Source: CAYUYV01 sp050331455 (GTDB lineage Bacteria; Pseudomonadota; Alphaproteobacteria; JAJFIK01). From it: a stretch of 43,568 bases of DNA. The stretch spans positions 1-43,568 of the forward strand of contig JBHJGV010000019.1 in assembly GCA_050331455.1 (NCBI GenBank). Reading direction: 5' to 3'. The translations under genes and the position numbers were made by a program. The notes below the pieces were generated by a model. The model was not told the DNA's origin, did no database searches, and was given only the letters and a program-made list of their open reading frames with translations. This document shows, one piece after another, positions 25,127-33,618 of this stretch (positions within the stretch are counted from its first letter, which is position 1; each line of letters opens with the position of its first letter).

Positions 25127-25275
25127 CAGTTATCTGCCTTTTTCTTGTAAGGGCCGCGCAGGCCGGGTTTCGGTGCCCGCTCATCCATCCAGGCCACAAC
25201 ATCTTCCAGATCCCAGACCCGATCCGTTAGACCCGCATGCATGGCGGGCGTGACTTTCAGCGTCTTGCGTAAACA
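25126..25275 (-). pseudogene. C-terminal fragment of an IS1-family transposase
   Basis: About 48 codons reading K-T-L-K-V-T-P-A-M, then H-A-G-L-T-D-R-V-W, then DLEDVVAWMDERAPKPG and R-G-P-Y-K-K-K. This closely matches the conserved C-terminus of the IS1-like DDE transposases common in alphaproteobacteria ('R-I-H-K-T-L-R-V-T-P-A-M-A-A-G-V-T-D'). The DDE catalytic core is absent. Upstream of about 25275 the frame runs into the antisense-shifted MFS sequence, so the fragment lacks its own start. Confidence 0.72.
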
Positions 25276-26587
25276 GTCGGGCCTTGTCTGCTTCGAACCG
25301 GCGTCCGGCCCAATAGAACAAGGGAATCGCCAGAGCCGACAGGCCTGTGAAAACAACGAGGGTGACGGTGTAGGGCTCGGCAACGCCAGCCGAAATCAGC
25401 GCGTCGATCAGGATCCCGCCCCCGGTGATGCCGATCCCAAGGCCCACGAGATTCAGCATGAGGATGTAGAAAGCCACCACGGTGGACCGGATCTGGGGCG
25501 GCACCAATTCCTGAACGGTCGCAAAGGTCGGCCCGTAAAAAATCCCGAGCTGAAAATAAGCAAGGCCATAGGCGATGTAGAACCAATATGTGTCCGGCTC
25601 CACGAGCCGGAAGGAGATATTGACCGGCGTGAGCAGAAGCAGGGACCAGCACAGGAATAGGGGCCGGCCCGTCCCGGTGATGCGCTGCCAGGCATCGCTG
25701 AGCAGACCCCCGGTGAGATTCCCGGCGATGCCGCCGACCAGGGCGAGATAGCCGGCGATCTGGGCGATTTCCGCCCGGTCGAAGCCGCGCTCTTGCACCA
25801 GCCAAAGCTGTTCGAAGGCCGCCGCCCCAAGAATGAAGTGGACCGCCACGCCCCCGGCGATGGTGAGCGAGAGGGCCGGAGAGCGCTTCAGCGCACCAAA
25901 CAGGTGACGCACGATATCGCCCAGGCTGCGCCGCCGGGGTGCCGCGATGACCGGGCCGCCGCTCATGCGGCGGGGCGTTTCCCGAACGAACAAAAGGACC
26001 ACGGCAAAGAACAGGCCGATCGCCCCGAGCAGATAGAAGCAGGCCCGCCAGCCAATGGCCGGCCCAAGATAGCCGGCGACGAGCAGGCTGACACCCACGC
26101 CGAGCGGCACGCCCATATAGTAAAAGCCCGCCGCGAAGCCCAGGCGGCTCGCCGGAAAGCGGTCCGCCAGCATCGACATGGACGCCGGCGTGAGCACGGA
26201 CTCCCCCACCCCGATCAGCATGCGCGGAATGGCCAGAGACACAAAGCCCCGGGCGGCCCCGGACAGGGCCGTGAAGGCGCTCCACAAGGCCAGTCCCCCG
26301 GCCACCAGGCGCGGACGATGCACGAGGTCAGCCAGAGCCCCGGCGAACAGGCCCATGGCTGCGTAGAACACGATGAAGACGAAACCCGTCAGCAGACCGA
26401 ATTCCGTATTGGTCAGTCCGAGATCGGGCACGATGAAATTGGCGAAGCTCGCCAGGAGCTGACGATCCACGAAATTCAGGACGTTCAGGATCGTCAGTAG
26501 GGTGAGGAATGCGTAGTCCCCGGCCCCGACCCGCTGTGTCTCGTCGTCCGGCGCCTGTGCGGCGCCCGGCCTGGTCTCGTCCATCAT
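25181..26587 (-). CDS. MFS transporter (spinster-like), 3' end altered by IS junction
   Basis: A 468-residue major facilitator with 12 helices. Signatures include N-F-V-D-R-Q-L-L-A in helix 1, the loop A-D-L-V-H-R-P-R-L (motif A region), R-M-L-I-G-V-G-E-S in helix 4 and P-A-S-M-S-M-L-A-D-R. The pattern is that of spinster-type MFS proteins, whose substrate cannot be predicted. The start at 26587 (or ATG 26584) follows GGGAGGA. The last 30 or so residues (after FEADKARLFTQ) come from IS-derived DNA read out of frame: H-A-R-H-A-C-G-S-N-G-S-G-L-G. All helices precede the junction, so the transporter may still work. Confidence 0.85.
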   Translation of the reverse strand: MMDETRPGAAQAPDDETQRVGAGDYAFLTLLTILNVLNFVDRQLLASFANFIVPDLGLTNTEFGLLTGFVFIVFYAAMGLFAGALADLVHRPRLVAGGLALWSAFTALSGAARGFVSLAIPRMLIGVGESVLTPASMSMLADRFPASRLGFAAGFYYMGVPLGVGVSLLVAGYLGPAIGWRACFYLLGAIGLFFAVVLLFVRETPRRMSGGPVIAAPRRRSLGDIVRHLFGALKRSPALSLTIAGGVAVHFILGAAAFEQLWLVQERGFDRAEIAQIAGYLALVGGIAGNLTGGLLSDAWQRITGTGRPLFLCWSLLLLTPVNISFRLVEPDTYWFYIAYGLAYFQLGIFYGPTFATVQELVPPQIRSTVVAFYILMLNLVGLGIGITGGGILIDALISAGVAEPYTVTLVVFTGLSALAIPLFYWAGRRFEADKARLFTQDAESHARHACGSNGSGLGSGRCCGLDG

Positions 26588-26789
26588 CGGTCCTCCCTGG
26601 GACGCGGCCCTATTTCTGCGGGGCATGCGTCCGATCCCGCGGCCTCTGACGTGCCGCTCCATTAGCCCTTTAGTCTAGGCGGTGGGTCCGCGCCCTGTCG
26701 ATGGGGACAGCCTCAAGCATGGCCTTGCCCCACCGCCGGCACAGTCCTATGGCTTGCTGCGCCACGGAGCGTGACCCAACGGAGCAAGC

Positions 26790-28469
26790 ATGCTGGACAA
26801 GGCCCGCCTTTACGCCGAGACCCTGCGCCATCTGCAGCCCGTCCAGATTTACGGCCGGCTGTTGCACAAGATGCGGTCGCGGCGGCTCCCAGCGGGGGAA
26901 ACGCCGGCCCGGCGCGCCATCACCGGCCCTTGGCATGCGCCCTGCCGGCCACCGGCAAGCCTGGTGGGCCAGCGACGCGTTCGGCTCCTGAACGAAGAGG
27001 GCAGCATCGAGGCCGCGCGGGATTGGACGGCGCGGGACCGGTCGCCCCTGTGGGCCTACACGCTCCACTATTTCGAAGACATGGTGGCCGAGGGGGCGCA
27101 GACGCGGCGGGCCTGGCAGGCCGATCTGATCAAGCATTGGCTGGCAGGCAATCCGCCCCTGTCTCAGCCGGCCTGGGCACCCTATCCCCTGTCCCTGCGG
27201 ATCCCGAATTGGATCATGGCCAGCCTTGACGGCTGGCCCCTGCCGGAAGCGTGCGTGGACAGCTTGGCCCTGCAAGCCCGCGCCCTGGCCCGGTCCGTGG
27301 AGCACCATCTCCAGGGCAATCATGTCCTGGCCAATGCCAAGGGGCTGATCTTTGCAGGTCTTTTTTTCCGCGGCGCAGAGGCCGGTGCGTGGCTGGATGA
27401 AGGGGAACGACTGTTTCTGTCCCAATGGCGCAAACAGATTTTGTCCGACGGCGGCCATTTCGAGCGTTCGGCCATGTATCACGCCATCCTTTTGAAGGAT
27501 CTGCTCGACGTCATCAATCTGTACGGGGCCTATGGGCGGGACGTGCCCGTTCATTGGGGCCCGCAGGCACGCGACATGCTGGACTGGCTCTCCGCCATGA
27601 CCCATCCGGACGGGGCCATTGCGCTGTTCAACGACGCGGCCGTGGACGGTGCGCCCTCCCCGTCCGCCCTGGCCGCCTATGCTGCGCGCCTGGGCATCGC
27701 CGCACCGGATCCGGCAGGGGGCCCGGGCAGTGTGGATCTGGCGGCGACGGGCTATGTGCGGATGGCCTTCCCGTCCTACACGGCCTTTCTCGACGCCGCG
27801 CCGGTGGGACCGGACCACATTCCCGGCCATGCCCACGCGGACACGCTGAGCTTTGAACTGTCCGTCGGAACCACACGGGTCATCGTCGACGGCGGCACAT
27901 CCACCTATCAGGATCCGGAGCATCGGCCCCGGGAGCGTTCGACGGCAGCCCACAACACGGTGGAGCTTGACGGGTCGGATTCCAGCGAAGTCTGGGCTCA
28001 GTTCCGGGTGGCCCGCCGGGCCCGGATCATGGACCGGGCCGTGGAGATCCGCGAGACCATGGTGGGTGTGACGGCGGCCCATGACGGCTATGCCCGTCTG
28101 CCGGGCAGTCCCGTCCACACCCGCACCTGGGTGGGCACCGGGCAGGACCTGACCATCACTGACCGTCTCACGGGGGTCCGGGGCGCAAAGCCTGTCCCCG
28201 TGCTGCGCTTTCACCTCGATCCCCGGGTTCAAGGCAATCTCGACAACCGCACGCTGACCGTCCGCGGCCCGGATGGGACGTGGCTGACCGATCTGGTTCT
28301 CGATCCGGGACTGTCCTGGACTCTCGAGCCGGCCCTTGTGGCCCGGTCCTTCGGGATCCGAGAGCACACCAGCGTGCTCATAGGTCGTGGGGCGCCGGAG
28401 GACCTGCCCCGGACCGTCACGACACGGATCCGCATGACGCCGGCCGAAAGCGATCCGTCAGTGGCATGA
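26790..28469 (+). CDS. heparinase II/III-family polysaccharide lyase
   Basis: A 559-residue protein with two domains. The N-terminal alpha/alpha toroid contains Q-G-N-H-V-L-A-N-A-K and D-G-G-H-F-E-R-S-A-M-Y-H. The C-terminal Hepar_II_III beta-sandwich (PF07940) contains G-H-A-H-A-D-T-L-S-F-E and V-I-V-D-G-G-T-S-T-Y. The Asn-His, Tyr-His and His-x-His-Ala-Asp sets correspond to catalytic and metal-binding positions of the family, which eliminates uronic-acid-containing polysaccharides. No signal peptide is visible, as in many homologues within polysaccharide biosynthesis loci. It sits next to GT4, a sugar transferase and wecBC, whose product ManNAcA is a uronic-acid sugar. This supports a role in trimming or turnover of that polymer. 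Confidence 0.88.
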   Translation: MLDKARLYAETLRHLQPVQIYGRLLHKMRSRRLPAGETPARRAITGPWHAPCRPPASLVGQRRVRLLNEEGSIEAARDWTARDRSPLWAYTLHYFEDMVAEGAQTRRAWQADLIKHWLAGNPPLSQPAWAPYPLSLRIPNWIMASLDGWPLPEACVDSLALQARALARSVEHHLQGNHVLANAKGLIFAGLFFRGAEAGAWLDEGERLFLSQWRKQILSDGGHFERSAMYHAILLKDLLDVINLYGAYGRDVPVHWGPQARDMLDWLSAMTHPDGAIALFNDAAVDGAPSPSALAAYAARLGIAAPDPAGGPGSVDLAATGYVRMAFPSYTAFLDAAPVGPDHIPGHAHADTLSFELSVGTTRVIVDGGTSTYQDPEHRPRERSTAAHNTVELDGSDSSEVWAQFRVARRARIMDRAVEIRETMVGVTAAHDGYARLPGSPVHTRTWVGTGQDLTITDRLTGVRGAKPVPVLRFHLDPRVQGNLDNRTLTVRGPDGTWLTDLVLDPGLSWTLEPALVARSFGIREHTSVLIGRGAPEDLPRTVTTRIRMTPAESDPSVA

Positions 28470-28479
28470 CGGCGAGGCG

Positions 28480-29748
28480 TCAGGCCCGGGCGCGGGCACG
28501 GGCCTCATTGACGTTCACGGCGCCCGATCCGTCGAGGGCCTTTTCGAAACAGGCAAGGGCGGCCTTTGCCAGTTCGCGCCGGTCATAGCGGGTGCGCACC
28601 ATTTCAAGGCCGCCGCTGCGATAGCCGGCCAGCCGGTCGCGGTTATCGGCGAGCCCCGCAATCGCGGCGGTGATCTCGTCCACATTTTCCGGCTCGACGC
28701 ACAGACCGGCCTGCGCCTCCGCGATGATCCCGGCGCTCTCGCCCTCGACGCCCATGAGGATGGGCACGCCCAGAGCCATGAGCTCAAAGATCTTGGAGGG
28801 GATGACCGTTTCGAACACCGGATCCTTTTTCAGATGGACCAAGGCAAGATCCAGGGAGCGGAGCGTGCGGGCGATTTCCCCATGGGGCACGAAATCCCGG
28901 AAATGGAGCCGGGTCAGCCCGGCCTCGCGCGCCCGTTGTTCCAGCGCGGCCCGCTCGGCGCCTTCGCCTTGGATGAGAATGTGAATATCCTCGCGACCCT
29001 TCAGCCGCTCCGCGGCGGCAACCAGAGCCGACAGGCCATGGGCCATGCCGACCGTGCCCACATACCCCGCAAGAAAGGCCGTATCCGGAACGCCGAGGCC
29101 GGCGCGGATCTCCGGATCGGCGGGACCGGGCAGGAATTGGGTCGCGTCCACCCCATTGGTGACCACATCGATCCGGCTTGCGTCGATGCCCCGCTCCACA
29201 AGATCGCGCTTGAAGGAATGGGTGAGCGCCAGAACACGCGACGCGCTGCGATAAAGCCCCAGTTCCATGCGCTCCACCAGTCGGAGCAGAGGACTGGATG
29301 AGGCGCCCACGGCCTTGATGGATGCGGGCCACAGATCCCGCAATTCGAACACCCAGGGCACGGACCAGCGCCGGGCGAGCAGCGCCCCGGCCATGGCCAC
29401 CGTGATGGGAGGAGAACTGGCGACCAGAATGTCCGGCCGCGGCAGGGCCCCCGACTGGACGATGGCACTGGCCATGAAACTGGAATAGTCGAGAACGCGG
29501 CGGATGCTGCCCGCATTGGGTGCCAGATAGGTCTTTATGCGAATGACCCGAATGCCATGCATCCATTCTTCTTGACGCCAGACATTCTTGTAACCGTCGA
29601 ACACCTGGCCCCTGGGGGCATTGGGCACGCAGGTCACGACGGTGACCCGATGGCCCCGGGCGACCCATTCCTTGGCATGGGCCAGGGTCCTGACGGGGAC
29701 GGCCGTGACTTCAGGGGCAAAACGGTCCGTCAGCACCATGATATGCAT
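28480..29748 (-). CDS. GT4-family glycosyltransferase (WbuB-like)
   Basis: A 422-residue GT-B enzyme. The N-terminal acceptor domain shows M-H-I-M-V-L-T-D-R-F-A-P-E, the family's typical first strand, and H-R-V-T-V-V-T-C-V-P-N-A-P. The C-terminal donor domain (Glycos_transf_1) contains G-Y-V-G-T-V-G-M-A-H-G, I-L-I-Q-G-E-G-A-E-R, and the E-x7-E region near SKIFELMALGVPILMG. The start at 29748 follows AAGGAGAG; ATG 29769 is in frame but lacks a ribosome site. It would add a nucleotide-activated amino sugar to the lipid-linked intermediate made by the neighbouring phosphoglycosyl transferase. It is convergent with the heparinase gene, 10 bp apart. Confidence 0.87.
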   Translation of the reverse strand: MHIMVLTDRFAPEVTAVPVRTLAHAKEWVARGHRVTVVTCVPNAPRGQVFDGYKNVWRQEEWMHGIRVIRIKTYLAPNAGSIRRVLDYSSFMASAIVQSGALPRPDILVASSPPITVAMAGALLARRWSVPWVFELRDLWPASIKAVGASSSPLLRLVERMELGLYRSASRVLALTHSFKRDLVERGIDASRIDVVTNGVDATQFLPGPADPEIRAGLGVPDTAFLAGYVGTVGMAHGLSALVAAAERLKGREDIHILIQGEGAERAALEQRAREAGLTRLHFRDFVPHGEIARTLRSLDLALVHLKKDPVFETVIPSKIFELMALGVPILMGVEGESAGIIAEAQAGLCVEPENVDEITAAIAGLADNRDRLAGYRSGGLEMVRTRYDRRELAKAALACFEKALDGSGAVNVNEARARARA

Positions 29749-30307
29749 ACGCGTCACTCTCCTTGCCATAGCCCGTGCCCATGGCCCATGCGGACCCGAG
29801 CGAATGCGGGCGGGCGTCTCTCATCCAGGACCGCCGCGCCGGATGACCCGGTGTTCCGGTCCGCCTTTGCCATGATCGGGCGGCGGATCCGATACCGGGC
29901 ATGCCGGCGGCGCGAACGCAGTGCCTCCAAAACACCTGACGCCGGGGCTTTATGCGATTTTCCTCGGCAAGGAAAGCCAGGGCATGGCAAGACGCAAACC
30001 GAATCGCATCACCGTAACCGCGGCGGCGTGAGAGCCCGCCTCTGGCGCCATTCCAACACGACGCCCCTTCGGATCGGTTTGGCATGGCCCCTGCTAGGAC
30101 CAAAGGGAAAGCGGTCTTGCTCCCATGGGGTGTAGACCGGCTTTCAAAACGCTGCGATTGAAGGACGTTTCGCCCATGAGTGTGGCCCATGGGTCACGAG
30201 AAAACGACCGGACCAGGGAATCAGGCGGTTTTTTAGCTGACGGGCGGTTCGTTAGGTGTTACCTGAACGCTAAGTTGTCAGTGGCGTTCCATTATGCGTT
30301 TGTGATC
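29749..30307. other. 559-bp gap between divergent polysaccharide genes
   Basis: No gene is supported here. Open frames exist on both strands but have no recognisable product, and their composition does not favour one frame. The part near 30230-30330 is AT-richer and contains a short AGGT-GTT-ACCT dyad (30254-30264), which could be an operator. Both divergent promoters must lie here, but I cannot place -35/-10 pairs with confidence. Confidence 0.4.
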
Positions 30308-30976
30308 ATGAAGAATTGGTATTCCTCATACGGCAAGCGAACTTTCGATGTGTTGGCGGCCGCTCTCCTCCTTATTGCTATCATGCCATTGGGCTTGATC
30401 GTCGGCTTCGCTGTGCGGATTTTCCTGGGCTCACCGGTCCTGTTTACTCAATGCCGGGGGGGATACAGGAACGAACCTTTCCAGATGGTAAAGTTTCGGT
30501 CCATGACCAATGCGCGGGATGCCAAAGGCGATCTCCTGCCCGATGATCAGCGCCTGACCCGATTCGGCCGCTTTCTCCGCGCGACCAGCATCGACGAATT
30601 GCCACAACTATGGCATGTGCTGTGCGGCAAGATGAGCTTGATTGGTCCCCGCCCTTTCGTCATCGAATATATGGCGCTCTACACGCCCGAGCAGAAACGC
30701 CGCCACGATGTGCGTCCCGGCATTACCGGCTTGGCCCAGGTTATGGGTCGGAACAATCTGAGCTGGGACGAAAAATTTTCCTACGACCTGGAATATGTCG
30801 ACAGCGTCTCGTTCCGGCTCGACATGAAAATCCTGCTCAGGACCTTCGGTGTGATTGTGTGCCGATCCGGCGTGTCGGCCCGAAACCATCCGACCATGCC
30901 CACATGGCAGGGCAGCGATTGGGACAATGGCGACTGGAAAACGGCGTCAACCATGGTCACGCGCCGCAGTCAGTAA
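30308..30976 (+). CDS. monotopic phosphoglycosyl transferase (bacterial sugar transferase)
   Basis: A 222-residue PglC/WcaJ-C-terminal type enzyme (PF02397) that transfers a phospho-sugar from UDP-sugar to undecaprenyl phosphate, starting a polysaccharide repeat unit. It begins with a single re-entrant hydrophobic segment (LAAALLLIAIMPLGLIVGFA). Then come F-Q-M-V-K-F-R-S-M, the catalytic S-I-D-E-L-P-Q-L-W-H-V (Asp-Glu dyad), and M-S-L-I-G-P-R-P-F. The small size indicates that the extra membrane domain of WbaP/WcaJ is absent. ATG 30308 matches the family N-terminus; its ribosome site is poor, and an in-frame ATG at 30176 would add a sequence without family features. Confidence 0.88.
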   Translation: MKNWYSSYGKRTFDVLAAALLLIAIMPLGLIVGFAVRIFLGSPVLFTQCRGGYRNEPFQMVKFRSMTNARDAKGDLLPDDQRLTRFGRFLRATSIDELPQLWHVLCGKMSLIGPRPFVIEYMALYTPEQKRRHDVRPGITGLAQVMGRNNLSWDEKFSYDLEYVDSVSFRLDMKILLRTFGVIVCRSGVSARNHPTMPTWQGSDWDNGDWKTASTMVTRRSQ

Positions 30977-31088
30977 CGAGCGGTTTTTCCTTGGCTTGAG
31001 TCCAATCAGCGGTGAGGCGGTCGACGGTCATCGCTTCAAAAGCGCGTCTTCGGAAACAACAGTCCAGGCGCTCGACCGGTGTTCGATC

Positions 31089-32393
31089 CTATCGGCCGAG
31101 CGGTGAGGCTAAGGACCGGGTCGGCTCCCGTCCGCCCGCCCAAAAGCCCCTTGTATCCACGAGAATGCGTGCCTCAAGCAGCGCACGGGTAATGGCCTCG
31201 AAGGGTCGGTGATCGACCAGCAGCACCACGATCTCGGCCTCCTGGACAGCCTCCATCATATCCGTGAACGTCACATCCAGGCCCTTCAGTTCCGCCGGCG
31301 GACCGGGCAGGAACGGATCGGCCGCAAGCACGCGCCCTGGATAGGCCCGGGCCAAACGCGCCGTCACATCCAGCGCCGGGCTTTCCCGCACGTCGTCCAC
31401 ATTGGCCTTGAAGGTCAGTCCCAGACAGGCGATTCGCGCAGACGGTGCCCGACGGGGGTTAAGGTCCGCCAGCGCCGCCGCGACCCGGGCCACGACCCGG
31501 TCCGGACGGCCATCATTCACGCCCCGGGCCGCCTGGATCAGCGGCGTATCCTCCGGCGCACTGGCCGCGATGAACCAGGGATCGACCGCGATGCAATGGC
31601 CGCCGACGCCGGGGCCGGGCCGCAATATATTGACCCGCGGATGCCGGCTCGCCAGTTCGATCACGGACCAAACATCGATGTCGAGGCGCTCGCACACATT
31701 GGCAAGCTCATTGGCATAGGCGATGTTCACGTCCCGGAAGCCGTTCTCGGCCAGCTTGCACAGTTCGGCCACCCGGGCATTGGTCTTCACGCAGGGCGCC
31801 GCGACAAAAATCTTGTAAAGCTCTGCCGCCCTGTCGGCACAGGCCGGAGTCAGTCCACCGATCACCCGGTCGTTCTGCGTCAGTTCCTGGATGATCCGTC
31901 CGGGAAGCACCCGCTCGGGACAATAGGCGATGGCGAGATCCGCCGGTGTTTCGTCCGGGGCAGATGGAAGGTGCAGATCCGGACGAGCTTCAGCGAGCCA
32001 CCCCCTCAACTTTTCCGTCGTGCCCACCGGCGATGTCGATTCGAGCACCACCAGATTGCCCCTTTGAAGCAAGGGCGCGATGCTCCGCGCCGCGGCCTCG
32101 ATGAAGGTCAGATCCGCCTGGCGATCATCGGTGATGGGCGTTGGCACGGCGATGATGAAGGCGTCGGCGGGCCCGGGCTCAAGCGCGGCGCGCAGGCGGC
32201 CTGTCTCGACCGCTCCGTGGACCAGCATGTCCAGATCGGGCTCCACGATGTGGATCTCGCCGCGATTGATCGTGTCCACCACGGAGGGTTTGACATCGAC
32301 CCCGAGGACATGGACACCCCGTGAGGCGAGTACCGCGGCGGTGGGCAGGCCGATATAGCCGAGCCCGATCATGTTGACGCGCTTAAAGGTCAT
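31089..32393 (-). CDS. wecC: UDP-N-acetyl-D-mannosamine dehydrogenase
   Basis: A 434-residue nucleotide-sugar dehydrogenase that oxidises UDP-ManNAc to UDP-ManNAcA with two NAD+. The sequence shows the NAD site G-L-G-Y-I-G-L-P, then V-P-T-P-I in the NAD domain, the central helix with A-E-N-G-F-R-D-V-N-I, and the catalytic cysteine loop G-V-G-G-H-C-I-A-V-D-P. The C-terminal UDP domain has L-T-F-K-A-N-V-D-D-V-R-E-S-P-A-L-D. The preceding wecB gene supports the ManNAc specificity; a role with another UDP sugar is the alternative. ATG 32393 overlaps the end of wecB by 11 bp, implying translational coupling. The in-frame ATG at 32444 lies inside wecB and was rejected. Confidence 0.9.
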   Translation of the reverse strand: MTFKRVNMIGLGYIGLPTAAVLASRGVHVLGVDVKPSVVDTINRGEIHIVEPDLDMLVHGAVETGRLRAALEPGPADAFIIAVPTPITDDRQADLTFIEAAARSIAPLLQRGNLVVLESTSPVGTTEKLRGWLAEARPDLHLPSAPDETPADLAIAYCPERVLPGRIIQELTQNDRVIGGLTPACADRAAELYKIFVAAPCVKTNARVAELCKLAENGFRDVNIAYANELANVCERLDIDVWSVIELASRHPRVNILRPGPGVGGHCIAVDPWFIAASAPEDTPLIQAARGVNDGRPDRVVARVAAALADLNPRRAPSARIACLGLTFKANVDDVRESPALDVTARLARAYPGRVLAADPFLPGPPAELKGLDVTFTDMMEAVQEAEIVVLLVDHRPFEAITRALLEARILVDTRGFWAGGREPTRSLASPLGR

Positions 32394-33519
32394 GGACAGC
32401 CACCAGATCTTCCAGGATACGCGGGGCGGCCTTGCCATCCCCATACGGATTGGTTGCCCGGCTCATGGCCCGATAGGCCTCCGGATCGTCGAGGAGGCGG
32501 GCGGCTTCGTCCACGAGCTGCCTTTCGTCTGTACCGACCAGCCGGACCGTGCCGGCATGGACGGCCTCAGGGCGCTCCGTGGTCTCCCGCATGACAAGAA
32601 CGGGCTTGCCCAGAGACGGGGCCTCCTCCTGGACGCCGCCCGAGTCCGTGAGCACCAGATGGGCCCGGTCCATCAGTGTAATGAAGGGCAAGTAATCGAG
32701 GGGCTCGATCAGGCGGATATGGTCGTGACTGCCCAGAATGCGCTGGACCGGCTCGCGCACATTGGGATTGAGATGGACAGGATACACCACATCCACATCG
32801 CCCCGTTCGGCAAGGCGCCGGATGCCCATGCAGACGCGCTCGAACCCGGGGCCGAAATTTTCCCGCCGATGGCCGGTCACAAGGATCATTTTGCGGTTAC
32901 TGTCCGTCCGTGGCAGGACGGATTCGGCCTCGGCCCGTTTTCCCGGGTCCCGCTCCAGCAGGTCACGGGCCAGCATGAGGGCGTCGATGACCGTGTTGCC
33001 GGTGACGGTGACCGCATCCGGCGAAAGGCCTTCAGCCAGAAGATGGTCCCGGGCTGTGGCGGTGGGCGCGTAGTGGCGGTCGGCCATCACGGAGGTCATG
33101 CGCCGGTTGCCTTCCTCCGGCCACGGTGCATACAGATCGCCGGTGCGCAGGCCCGCTTCCACATGGGCGACCGGGATCTGATGGTAATAGGCCGCCAGGG
33201 CACCAGCGAAGGTGGTGGTCGTGTCCCCCTGCACGATGATGCGCTCCGGCGCCATGTCCGTCAAAACGGGGCGAAGGCGGTCGAGGACGGCGGCCGTGAT
33301 ATCCGTGAGGTCCTGTCCCGGTTTCATGACAGCCAGATCCACATCCGGCTTGATGTCGAAAACCTTCAGCACCTGGTCGAGCATGCTGCGGTGCTGGCCG
33401 GTGACGCAGACCTTGAGGTCAATCCCCGGATGGGCGCCCAGGGTGTGGATCACGGGCGCGAGCTTGATGGCTTCCGGGCGGGTGCCCAGGATGCAAAGGA
33501 TCCGGCGGGTCTGGGGCAT
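32383..33519 (-). CDS. wecB: UDP-N-acetylglucosamine 2-epimerase (non-hydrolysing)
   Basis: A 378-residue enzyme interconverting UDP-GlcNAc and UDP-ManNAc. It shows the signatures G-T-R-P-E-A-I-K-L-A-P, V-Q-G-D-T-T-T, H-V-E-A-G-L-R-T-G, P-E-E-G-N-R-R, T-G-H-R-R-E-N and S-G-G-V-Q-E-E-A. Glu and His residues in these are the known catalytic and allosteric positions. It feeds wecC, which it overlaps; together they supply UDP-ManNAcA for the surface polysaccharide whose assembly genes lie at 26.8-31 kb. No wzx, wzy or chain-length regulator is in the window, so the polymer locus is incomplete here. Confidence 0.93.
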   Translation of the reverse strand: MPQTRRILCILGTRPEAIKLAPVIHTLGAHPGIDLKVCVTGQHRSMLDQVLKVFDIKPDVDLAVMKPGQDLTDITAAVLDRLRPVLTDMAPERIIVQGDTTTTFAGALAAYYHQIPVAHVEAGLRTGDLYAPWPEEGNRRMTSVMADRHYAPTATARDHLLAEGLSPDAVTVTGNTVIDALMLARDLLERDPGKRAEAESVLPRTDSNRKMILVTGHRRENFGPGFERVCMGIRRLAERGDVDVVYPVHLNPNVREPVQRILGSHDHIRLIEPLDYLPFITLMDRAHLVLTDSGGVQEEAPSLGKPVLVMRETTERPEAVHAGTVRLVGTDERQLVDEAARLLDDPEAYRAMSRATNPYGDGKAAPRILEDLVAVHDL

Positions 33520-33618
33520 GGCGCGGTCTGCTCAATGGTTGAACGGGGTCTTAGGCGGGTTCAGCCGGCATAGCCTGCTTCGCGTCCCAATTAAACCCCG
33601 AAGGCCCGGTGAAGCCGG

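Larger units (their letters stand above)
24533..25275 (-). mobile_element. remnant of an IS1-like insertion element carrying a toxin gene
   Basis: About 740 bp visibly less GC-rich than both flanks. Reading leftward on the minus strand it holds the 3' part of a transposase, a PemK/MazF toxin gene, an intrinsic terminator, and an end-like sequence starting GGTAGTGTCTCAG at 24533. The right junction, near 25270-25275, is where transposase homology stops and MFS coding sequence begins. The 5' part of the transposase and the other terminal repeat are missing, so the element is no longer autonomous. The left boundary is inferred from composition. The stretch 24357-24532, upstream of treZ, shows no gene. 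Confidence 0.6.
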
